Assembly (NCBI GenBank): GCA_963565915.1
Contig: OY751485.1
Location: forward strand, 1,550,001 to 1,614,000
Reading direction: 5' to 3'
From: Entoloma clypeatum
Taxonomy: Eukaryota; Basidiomycota; Agaricomycetes; Agaricales; Entolomataceae
DNA length: 64,000 nt
Below are positions 52,842-62,520 of the stretch, one piece after another (the stretch's first letter is position 1; every line of letters starts with the position of its first letter). A model generated the notes under the pieces. It did not search any database. It was not told the origin of the DNA and saw nothing but the letters and a program-made list of their open reading frames with translations. The translations under genes and the position numbers were made by a program.

Positions 52842-55800
52842 ATGAATGTGAGTGTTTCTCTTGTGAATCCATCCCAATTCTGGTTGATATTGTTCCAGAA
52901 TCTCCTTCGAACACTGACAGAGAGCCAAGTCAAGTCGGCTTATCCTGATTCAGACCTCAAACTACTCTTGAACGCTGTCAAGGACGGTCGGGTAAGTCAT
53001 TGCATTATATCTCGATACTTAGGGGTCTGACACTTCGAACCAGCGTCAAAGTTATGATACTAAACTGTCAGATGCTTTCTATGACTCTCTGGAAGGTCTA
53101 CTCAATGATTTGAGGACGGTTACAATCGTGCGTTTCGGAGTTAACTGCACCTGCTATTTATGACGCGTTTGACTGACCATGTGGTTAGGACAACCGTGAC
53201 GCTGAACCCTTTCTCAAACCCGTCGCGAAAGCGGAGGCGCACGATTACTACGACGGTACGTCCTTGTGCGCGTATCATACCAAGTATTCATTCCACCACA
53301 GTCATTGCAAACCCCATGGACTTCGGAACCATGATGAAGAAGGTCAAGTCGAAGCAATACAAGTCGAAACGCGAGTTTAAAGATGATTTGGATCTCATAT
53401 GGTCGAACTGCTACACCTACAATGCGGCAGAGGTGCGTCTTCTCGTCACAAGCCAAGTGCGGCATCATCTCACAATTTTCAGAATCATCCACTGCGACAG
53501 TGTGTCAAGCGCCTCAAAGTTAAAGCTGACCGACTCTTGAAATACATCACGGACCGCAAGGAACGCGCCGACCCTCCTATCCCGTCGAACCTCGTCGTAA
53601 CTCACGTTGCCCGCCCAAAAATCAATGGGCATGCGGCCCTAAATGGTCGTACCCACTCGCATAAACGGACCCCCTCATTCCCCTCGACTATTGTGAAGTC
53701 CGGGATGCCGAGTACCAAACTACCGACACCCGTTCCTGTAACAAAACTCATGTCCGACGCCAATGCTCACTTTCCCGATACCCCAGCTATCACACGCACA
53801 CGAGAAGGCATGGCCCTTTTCTTGCAGCTTGACCGTGACATCATGCAGGCATCAGAACACAAATTAAACATGGATACCCGGCCCATATTCGAGAAACTAC
53901 GGGAAGTCACATCTCCAGTCGAAGACTCAAGTGAGCCCGAATCGGACGTTCAAACCCCCGACAGCAACGCAGGGGACAAACGAAAAGCGTACGCTGTAGA
54001 CATCTCAAGTCGTCATGCATTAATCTCATGAATATACTCCAGAAACGGTTTTGTTGACCACCGACCCCATAAACGGGCACGGCGCACCTTGCAGTGTGCA
54101 ATACCTGCTACGTTTGATAAAAGCGAAACATCGGAGGTGTGGTGGAGTGCCGTTCAATCCGATGCTTTGCTGGCAAATGGTCTCCCTAATATCCCTTATT
54201 CTACCTCCTCATCCACGGCCTCCACCTTCCGACAACAGCGTACCCACCCACCCGACTCCAAACCGCTCCTCAAGCCAAAACGCCGGAAGAAACCGCCCCC
54301 CGATCAGCCGAAATCGCTATTGACGGCAATGAATAACAATATCAAGACTATGAAGCGCCTACGGCATACACATGCACGGTTCGCTGCGCTTAATCTCAAT
54401 GGTTCGGGCAACGATGATCCGGATGGCGCAGGGGGAGGCGAAGGGGCAGGATATGGTGGGCGTGGAGCTACACCGACGATGGCTGTGGGGATGGAGGAGG
54501 ATGCCATTGGGGTGGTGGATGATAAGGTTGACGAGCGACCGTGGAGCGTACCGAGGAGAGGGAAGCGAAAGATAGGCGGGATTGAACTTGGGGAGAAGAA
54601 TGCAATGGATTGCGTGGAGTGGATGAGTGGGAAGGTTTTAGAGCACGCCGGATTCCAGGGTAGGTTCCTGCTTAATGGATCGTCGGTTGTATGGGCTTGC
54701 TGACTGTTTGCCTTGCAGGAACATCGCAGGTCGCACTTGACGTGTTGGCTGGTGTTGCGTCTGAGTACCTTTTTAATGTCGGACGGACTATCAAGTACCT
54801 CTGTGATGCATACTCAAGCAGGATGACTCCGGAGGTTAGTCGGAATTTCTCTGGTTCATGTGGTTTTTCATTTTGCGGCTGCAGGAAATAATTCTGCATA
54901 CATTGTTCGAAAGCGGGACGTCGAAGATACAGGACCTTGAGCGGTATATATCGGACGATGTTGAGCGATATGGTGCAAGATTGTCGGAGTTGGAGAAGAA
55001 ACTTGTCAATGCCTATCGTGAAACGGTATGCCATTATGAAGGTGTCATTCTTCGCGGCTCTTTAACCTCTCACGCTATCAGACTGCCGCCGAGGTATTAG
55101 ATGAAGAAGGTCTGTTCGACGAAGAAGACGAAGAAGCCGGTGCGCTAGCAATGTGCGTTCTCCCAAATCTCTGTCGTCCCCTCCCTTAACATGTCAAACT
55201 GCCTATAGGGGTGACTTCGCCGATGCCCTCGGGGAGGATTACTTGGGCCTCCGCGAATTGGGAATCGCAGCAGAGTTCGGCATGACGAGCTTGAGCATAC
55301 CAAAGAAACTCCTCAAAGGGAAAAAGGGTCAGAATAAACCTGCTGCGTGCGTATATATCCTTCATTGCAAAGGCAGAAGTTCACCATGTCTCTACAGTGC
55401 GAAGCCAATAGAACCACCACCACCATATCCACCACCACCTCCATTTGTGCCCCTCAGCTCTGCTGATCTCGACGACCAAATCGAATTGTTGAAGCCCTAT
55501 TACGAAAGCAGATTCGCCGCTCTTGCTAGTGCTTTTGCCGTCCCACCCCCGCATCCTGGCTTAGTTCCAAAAGGTACACCAAGTCCGCCTATCGCGACCG
55601 ATACCAGCGTCCCTCAAATACCATCCTCGCAACCCTATGGCAATTCTCCATACCCTCCGGTCAACGATCCCAGCCCTCAAATCCCTCCACCAGCACCCTC
55701 ATCGCCAACATCTATGCCCCTCGTCTTACCCGATGACCCGCCAAACTCAGCACAAGCCAAGATGGGGCCCATCGGCCAGATTCTCAAAGCCGGCCCCGCG

Positions 55801-56055
55801 ACGACGGGTGGGAAGAAGAAGAAAGGCGCTGTGGCGAATGTTGGCGTTGGTGGGCCTGCTGGAGGTGGAGGGATCGGGACTGAAGTGACGGCGTTGTCGA
55901 AGAAGAAGAAGGCGGGGATGGTTGGTGTTGGGACGGGGAATGGGAGGAAGAAGAAAGCTGCGGAAGGTAACGGGGAGGTGCCACCGCCTGCGGTTCCACT
56001 TCCTGGTGTCGTCACTGCTGCACCGATGCAGATGATACCGTCTCTGGGGCAGTGA
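52842..56055 (+). CDS. SPT7: SAGA complex subunit Spt7-like bromodomain protein (12 exons, 875 aa)
   Basis: Exons: 52842-52847, 52899-52991, 53044-53127, 53189-53255, 53302-53432, 53483-53988, 54043-54659, 54719-54834, 54885-55025, 55082-55152, 55209-55346, 55398-56055. All phases join. The first coding exon is only 6 nt (Met-Asn). It is chosen because MN plus [10 protein letters not shown] gives the family-like start. A bromodomain spans about residues 60-150 ([34 protein letters not shown] with the acetyl-lysine-binding Asn). A histone fold lies at about 490-590 ([32 protein letters not shown]). An acidic patch ([12 protein letters not shown]) and a Pro/Gly/Lys-rich tail follow. Spt7 is a SAGA scaffold whose histone fold pairs with a TAF. 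Nuclear. Confidence 0.92.
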
Positions 56056-56368
56056 GGCTGGTATCTATGTTGACGCTGGTGCCTATACAGGACTGATACT
56101 CTATTGCGTAGTGGCTTCATTAATTCCGATGGATCGCATTTGTACCATAAGCATAAGCATTACACCTATCATTCATACTTGGCTGGTTTCCTCCGCAGTT
56201 CAGGCAATAGAGAAAAAAAACGGAGGCGGTGGAGTCCAAAATTGGAACAGGTGGTGTCAGCCTTCCGGCGGCTGTGCTGCAGCCTGAGCTCTTTCTTATA
56301 AACCTCTGAGATCTCCTCAATCTCTCCTTTTCAAAGCCTTTAAGGACCGGTATCAACACTCTAGAACC
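56056..56368. promoter_or_regulatory. Intergenic region upstream of the penta-EF-hand gene
   Basis: 313 bp between Spt7 stop and the next ATG. It has an A run at 56211-56220 and a pyrimidine-rich stretch (56308-56340) before the start. Nothing else seen. Confidence 0.35.
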
Positions 56369-57637
56369 ATGTCTTACGGCGGCGTATGTGTTTTTGCACA
56401 ATCGTCAGAGCGATGGCGTGGCGATGTGCTGATCGATCGATTTGTGATACTATAGTATGGTGGTCCTCCTGCAAGTGGGTATGGCGGCGCTGGTTACCCC
56501 GGTGGCGGTTATGGTGGTCCTCCTTCTGCAGCCCACGCCGTGAGTTGATCTTGCGATGATTCTTGTTCTCTCGTTTCTCGCGACTCATCTCAGTGCAATA
56601 GGGGTATGGAGGTGGTTTCTCTGCCCCACCGGCCGCTCGCGGCGCTCCCCCGGGTGCTGATCCCCAGTACGTCGTGCATATAGTCGTATCTCGTGATGGA
56701 TCGACTGATCAAGGCTGGTTTTAGGCTATGGCAGTGGTTTAGTACTGTCGACACGGACAGATCAGGCGCCATTACAGCCACCGAATTGGGTACGTCGGAT
56801 TGTCCATTATTTGAAAGGTTCTGCAAGGGTTTGATACGTTGTGCTTCAAGAGAGGGCCCTTATCAATGGAGATTGGACTCGTGAGTCGTTTCTTCATCAC
56901 ATGTTTCAAATGCGCTCAGAGGGTCCGATGTAGCTTTTGATCTTGACACCGTGAAGATGTTGATGCAAATTTTCGTGGGTCAAATGGCGGCTGGTTCTGG
57001 TTCCACTTTTACTCAAGCTCCACACTAGGACACCGATCGCTCGGGTACCATCGGTTTCAACGAGGTATGCTTTTCAAGTGTGAATCTTGACCTATGACTG
57101 ATGTGCACTCTGCGTAGTTTTCGGGCCTCTGGAAGTATATCAAAGTCGGGTTTCAATATTCCTCATGAATATCCCTCCTCACAATGGTATTATTCTTCAG
57201 GATTGGCAGAATGTCTTCAGGCATTTTGACCGCGACCGTTCTGGATCTATCGACGGGCAGGAACTCCGTGAAGCGCTAGGACAATTCGGGTAAGGTTTGA
57301 TCTCTTTAGAACGGCGAAAAAAAAAAGGCTTATCAAAGCCCAAAGCTTCAACCTCTCACCCCCGTTGCTTGACCTCCTTCAAAGGAAATACGGTGAGCCA
57401 CCCCTCGTTCCCCACCCGTTCCCCTATTCTTTCTTTCTGACTGATGCAGATATCAAAGCCTCTTCTGTCACCCAGTATGGTGGACCTCCACCTGGCATCT
57501 CATTCGACCGCTTTGTACGCGCTTGTGTCGTTGTCAAGCAGCTCAGCGAGGCGTTTGGAAGACTCGACACTGATCGTGATGGGTGGATTCAGATCAACTA
57601 TGATCAGTTCATGCATACAATCTTGAGCCTTCCGTGA
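56369..57637 (+). CDS. Penta-EF-hand calcium-binding protein (11 exons, 228 aa)
   Basis: Exons: 56369-56383, 56456-56539, 56602-56666, 56725-56789, 56851-56880, 56934-56974, 57029-57064, 57118-57144, 57201-57289, 57346-57392, 57450-57637. Phases join to a 687-nt reading frame. The N-terminus is Gly/Tyr/Pro-rich (YGGPPASGYGGAGYPGGGYG). The EF-hands read DTDRSGAITATE, DTDRSGTIGFNE, DRDRSGSIDGQE and DTDRDGWIQINYDQF, with a degenerate one between, as in ALG-2, peflin and yeast Pef1. It binds calcium and dimerises through the fifth hand. Very small exons (27-41 nt) are notable. Confidence 0.9.
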
Positions 57638-57930
57638 GGTATAACAGGAGAGGTTCCATCGTGTGTACTAAGCCTTGACTCTCGGACGAAAGTGTCGATG
57701 TAGTACTACTTTGTGTTTCGTTTCGAAAGGACTGCATAATTTTTACAGAGTCTTTTTTTTTTGGTCTGAAAGGACAAACCTGCACGACTTTGTTGTTTAA
57801 GACCCAGTCCCGCTCGCTGTGTCGCCGTCACGTGATGATATGTCAAGATTGGCGCGCAGCGGCATGTTTTCAACGCGAACTTCCTGCACCAAGTGACCTT
57901 GGTCTTCCTTTACTTTGAGGACACTGTTTA

Positions 57931-59513
57931 ATGTATATCACATCCACTGTCAATCCACTCACGCGGTCCAACGGCGACATCCCCATTATTGTTCTGTGCC
58001 ACGAAGAGACCAGGAAATTCATCCAACGCCCGGAAACCTACACAGTGAGTAACATGTTTCTGTTGCATCTATTCCTCTGATCATTCTGCGCCAGGAATTG
58101 GTCGCGGTTACGCGAGACAAATTCGAAATCCCCGAGATATCTATCCCTATCTTCACAACATCAACACTTGATATATGTAAAAGCAAACATATTGAAATTG
58201 ATGCCGACGTCTATCCCCACCTATACACCTGCGTGGATGAAGTGGCAATCACTATCGTGGAAGGAACAGTTGCGGGTGCCGGAAGCAACATAGGTACGTG
58301 AAGGCACACAGATCTATCCGTGAATTTCGATCTACACAATATTCACAGTGACCAAAACCAAAGGCAAAGAAAAAGCTATCCCTCAGCTTTCGACTGCTGA
58401 TGCTGCGCCCCAACCTTTGAACAACTTCGTCGAGAAGCATTCAATCCCTGTCATCACAACCGACCAGGATAAACTCCACATACCTGATCTTATTAGTTCG
58501 CAACAACCTCTTGGCGGAGCTACCTTCAAGGAGCCGAAAAAGCCTGCTACCCAGAAATACCCCAAAACACCGAGTAAGCTGCTGCCCGAGCGGACCCAAC
58601 TCTTATCAAGCGCGCAATCAACACGCTCTGATCAAACTCTTCACAAGACCACCTCACGCCCAGCTGTGAAGGGGCGCACTGCCCAACCATCATCACCAAA
58701 TGGAGCTGGCCCTTCCCCGATACACCAGCATGATCAAGTAGGGGTTAAGGAGGACTTTTTTTTGTACCCTCCATCCACTTCTGCTCGTCCTAAGATGCCA
58801 CACCTTCACGGAGAACCTGAAGTGAAAGAGGAAAAGGTTCAAGTGAAAGAAGAAAAGGTTCAAGTGAAGGAAGAAAAGCAGCCTCCGTCGTCGTCCCCTC
58901 CTCCACAACTTGTCAAGGATCGATGTAATATATTCTTTCGTTTACGCTCCTTTGACACCTTGCTGATCCCTTCCCCTCCCCCAGTAACTCGAGCATATGA
59001 TAGTAGAAGGGAACCAATACCCAGCGCATCAATGCGCGTTCTCGACGGTCAGGGTTTCTTTTCATGTCGAGGTCTGCATGGAAGTGCTGATATTTCTCGC
59101 TCTTAAGGTGCCCAGGCTATGATGAAAGACACGCATTACAATGTAAGGATTCTTGCACCAGAGGGTCAAGAAGCAGAGTTCAAGACTCGCGGGAAACATA
59201 CAATCAAGAAAGTCCTCATGGGAGCGTGCAATAATTTCAGCCTTGATTATGATAGGTCAGTCGGTCGACCTTGATCTGGACAGATCTTTTCCTGATAACA
59301 CTTCGGTTTTTCTCCGACGCTAGGGCACGCCTTCTCCTCTTATTGGATGAAGCAGAGGGCGAACAAGACATGTTCTATTGCGAGCCGGAGGAGACGATGG
59401 CGAGCTGTGGTATCTGGCCAGATGCAACGTTGGTGATACAGGTTGTAGAGAGCGAGGATGAAGCAGAAGATGATGAGCATGAACGTCAAGACGACTCATC
59501 GGATTCCGATTAA
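57931..59513 (+). CDS. Protein with C-terminal SUMO/Rad60-like ubiquitin fold (six exons, 431 aa)
   Basis: Exons 57931-58044, 58095-58293, 58349-58924, 58985-59053, 59108-59255 and 59324-59513; phases join. The N-terminal 105 residues look globular (IPIIVLCHEETRKFI, YTCVDEVAITIVEGTV) and may be a first ubiquitin-like fold. The middle is disordered with KTKGKEK and a VKEEKVQ tandem repeat (three copies, about residues 280-300). The C-terminal domain (YNVRILAPEGQEAEFKTRG to IWPDATLVIQVVE) has the SUMO-like beta-grasp pattern, followed by an acidic tail ending in DSSDSD. There is no Gly-Gly end, so it is not a conjugated modifier. A role in SUMO-linked scaffolding, as in Rad60/Esc2 proteins, is inferred. 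Confidence 0.72.
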
Positions 59514-59564
59514 GTTAATGAAGGATGAATCTTGTATGGCAGTTGAAGCAGGAGGCTGGGAAGG

Positions 59565-61124
59565 CTAATCAGCCATCTCCACGACGTCTATTTGAGTTCC
59601 TCCCTGGAGTAATCTGTGAACTCGCCCAGAAGCGCGGAATGTCTGTGTGAACGCTAGGCTGCGTGAAAGTAACACAGCTTTCATGATAGGAGTAGCACCG
59701 TTTGTGCCCAATTTTCGACTCTCGAGTAGATCGAGGTATAGATTGAGTTCCTCCAGCATATCATCGCGGATGCAAGGGTTGGCCACCAGGCAAGAAAACG
59801 TCGAAAGCCGTGGGAGGAGCTCCGCGCTGCAAATTTTTCTGAAGATACTGGCCGAAGAAATCATGGAGCCGTTTTCTAGCGACAGGGAAGTCAGAGCTGG
59901 GGTTCCTTTAAACACTTCCTCAAGGTCCTTGAGTGGCGGTGAGACGCGGCCACCAAAAACAAGGCTCTGCAGACGTCCACCGCCAACGATGGATGACAGC
60001 CAATCCCATGTCGTTGGCTTTCCACGAAACTCAAAGCATTGTACGGATGGGAGGACTAGATATTCAAGGGCGCTCATGTTTGTTCGATGCCAATTACCCG
60101 AGTTTACGTTGTCCAGATATAGATTTGTGAGAAAGGGGAGTGTGACGGCGCCCGGTGGACCAAAGAGGGAAATATCCTGGTAATCCTCGATGTTCGAAAG
60201 GGACAGACTGCATTCAATCAAACAGTGGCAATGGCGGAGAATGGTCAAAGCCTGGCGATGTGGAAGTCGGGCACGGTCTAGCAGCCTTAGGATGGTGAGC
60301 TGTGACAAGGGAAGACGGAGGAGTCCCGTGTTTTTGCCGAGTGCTATGTCCAAAACGACTTCGCGGATGTTGGGGGCATCCAGAACGAAGAGGAGGTCGC
60401 GTTCGTATTCGTACGGCTCGTCGTCGTCGTCTTCATCCTCTTTGCTGTCGCGGATTTGGGCCGTTTGCAACAACGGCAAGAAGTCGAGGGGTAGAGAGGC
60501 CTGTGCTGTCCTGAGACCGAAAATTTCAATGTGCTTCAGACGGCTAAAACGGGAAGCAGGGAATTTGGACGGATGTGGGCTGCTTGGACCCTTGCATAAG
60601 AAACGCAAGGAATTCAGAGATTGGCCACTTTTTGCGAGGACTTCCTCCACAGCACGCTCGAACTTCCAAATGTACCCAGGTCCGCCGACATCGTCCCGTG
60701 CTGAAAATCCGTCATATTCGAGATTGAGGCACTTCCAAAGCCTAGGTGTGTCTAAAGCCACGCGCCTCCATTTCGAGCAAACGTGTGTCAGATTCCAGGG
60801 CGACTGAATGGGATCTCGAGGTATTGCGACCTCCTCAACGCAATGTGTGAAAAGTTCCGCGAGGACCTCGTCGGGAAGTTTACGGTGAGTTGTGATTGCG
60901 GAGCGGTAGATGCCCATTTCCAGGCAGATTCCTCGCCGTTGGACCTGAAGGCCATCGAGAAATGATTGGACGCGTGCAATTTCCTCATCGAGGGTACGCA
61001 GTTTCTCCTCGCCGTTCAAGAGGAACGTACGAGCGCTTTCTTGTATTGTCTCTGGAAACAAATCGTTATGGGCCGCTGCTAGCTTCCCAACACCGTTATC
61101 AAGCAGCGAATCTCTTTCAGGCAT
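59565..61124 (-). CDS. F-box protein (519 aa, single exon)
   Basis: Starts MPERDSLLDN at 61124. A coiled coil lies at residues about 36-70 (LRTLDEEIARVQSFLDGLQ). The F-box follows at 81-131 (RKLPDEVLAELFTHC, NLTHVCSKWRRVALDTPRLW). A long leucine-rich-repeat-like region follows (LTILRLLDRARLPHRQALTI, FLTNLYLDNV, LQSLVFGG). This coil plus F-box plus LRR layout is a large expanded family in agaricomycetes. Such proteins connect targets to SCF ubiquitin ligases through Skp1; the target is unknown. It runs tail-to-tail with the SUMO-like gene, 51 bp apart. Confidence 0.9.
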   Translation of the reverse strand: MPERDSLLDNGVGKLAAAHNDLFPETIQESARTFLLNGEEKLRTLDEEIARVQSFLDGLQVQRRGICLEMGIYRSAITTHRKLPDEVLAELFTHCVEEVAIPRDPIQSPWNLTHVCSKWRRVALDTPRLWKCLNLEYDGFSARDDVGGPGYIWKFERAVEEVLAKSGQSLNSLRFLCKGPSSPHPSKFPASRFSRLKHIEIFGLRTAQASLPLDFLPLLQTAQIRDSKEDEDDDDEPYEYERDLLFVLDAPNIREVVLDIALGKNTGLLRLPLSQLTILRLLDRARLPHRQALTILRHCHCLIECSLSLSNIEDYQDISLFGPPGAVTLPFLTNLYLDNVNSGNWHRTNMSALEYLVLPSVQCFEFRGKPTTWDWLSSIVGGGRLQSLVFGGRVSPPLKDLEEVFKGTPALTSLSLENGSMISSASIFRKICSAELLPRLSTFSCLVANPCIRDDMLEELNLYLDLLESRKLGTNGATPIMKAVLLSRSLAFTQTFRASGRVHRLLQGGTQIDVVEMAD

Positions 61125-61538
61125 TTGCAAAGCTGCGTTGCACTAAATAATCGGTCAGATAAGTTGTAGTCCACTTGTTTCGATAACTTGACCAGATACT
61201 TATATGGCGTACAGATTCAAGGATTTGCCCCGAGAGTTCTTGAAGTTGATGGAACACTTGAAGCCTGTAATTGGTACACGTTTAAAAGCTAACTAGTCAC
61301 ATGGCCGTTTCTACAGACAAAACGGTTCATCTCGATGGGTATAAGCGAGTATCGATACAACATTATTGAAGGGATTATTGCGTCCTCCACACCCGAATAC
61401 AAGAGTTACAAGAACAACGAGTCACTTCTTCGACGCCTTCATGAAAACGGGACATCCAATTCCCGACGGTCGTTTTCTTTCTGAGCAAATTGGCCGCAAC
61501 GACAGGTGGTCGCGAGAAAGCGCCCCCATCCTCCTTTG
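61125..61538. other. Intergenic region upstream of the F-box gene
   Basis: About 410 bp between two minus-strand genes. An AT-rich patch is near 61190. No other feature recognised; plus-strand open frames here are antisense by-products. Confidence 0.4.
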
Positions 61539-62500
61539 CTACTTGGAGAACAGAGATGACCGGGTAGCAGCCGGAGGTACTGGGGGCGGGGGTCCCTGCG
61601 CAACGACCGCTAATATCTCGGATGAATTAAGTTCTCTCCCAGCCAGCATGCACGCGACGCGCAGTTCCTATAACAGACAAGCACAGGATCAGGGGACAAA
61701 CAGCGATGCATTGATGAATCGTTGACCAAACGCGTGTGATGCAGAATCCTGGGGGAATGGGAAAGAGACCCTTGATTGACTCACCTCGGGGCTGTGGCCG
61801 GCGAAGGCAGGTTGGCAAGATATATTCTGCATGATGTCGGACGCGGACGCGGACGCGTTGAATCCTGGCCGGCTCATCATCGCAGTTGAAGGCGCGACCG
61901 CTGATCCGGAGGAGGGTGGTAACGGAGGCGCTTGGACGAATGGCGCCAGCTGGACGGAAGGAGGTGGAACGCGGTTGCCTTTGAGATACGCGTAGTAGCG
62001 GAGCTCCTAGTGCATCCACCAACGGTGAGATATCCTGATAAAGCCAGTGATAGAAACGCGTGCGCACCTCGAAGCTGAACCCCGAAAACACGGGTATCGC
62101 CGTGATAATATTGTATACATCTGCCTCATGCGTTGTCGTGAAAAACCCTTGCGCGTCAGGCAGCTCCGCTGGGTTAGCAGGTCGCGTCGGTGCCGATGAT
62201 GATGATGCTGATGATAATGATAGGGGCAATGTGCCAGACGTGGATTGCTCAGGAACTGGTTTGAACAACGGCGGTAGATGCAGCACACGGCGCTGATTTT
62301 CATCGGTAGGTTGCTGTGGACATGGAGGAGGCGGTCGGCTAGTTGTGGAAAAGGATTTCAGGTAATCTTCGATGCGGACCTCCTGTTCTTGAGCGGTGAA
62401 ACGGGAAACGTAGGAGACAAATAGGACCAACCTCGAAACTCTTTCCTGGAACATCGTGCACGGCCGCTGCGATGCTCATGAACGAGTAGCCTGTGGCCAT
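61539..62500 (-). CDS. Small protein with three GLEBS-like (Rae1-binding type) repeats (four exons, 244 aa)
   Basis: Exons 62500-62432, 62382-62068, 62006-61785 and 61667-61539, all joined in phase 0. The product starts MATGYSFMSIAAAVHDVPG. It carries three related motifs, each cut by an intron at the same place (S-F/P-E | E): KSFE|EVRIEDYLKSF, FSFE|ELRYYAYLKGNR and HSPE|ELRVACMLAGRE. The second and third are preceded by IITAIPVFSG and ISCQPAFAG. This matches the end of the GLEBS segment of vertebrate Nup98 (ITAMKEYESKSLEELRLEDY), which binds Rae1/Gle2. No FG or GLFG repeats and no autoproteolytic domain are present. The linkers are Pro/Ser-rich. A nuclear-pore or mRNA-export role is inferred only from the motif. 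Confidence 0.6.
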
Positions 62501-62520
62501 CGCGGTAAATAAAGTTCAAC

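Noticed and set aside
61366..61725. Plus-strand open frame of 119 codons
   Set aside because: Overlaps antisense the last exon of the GLEBS-like gene and has no domain.
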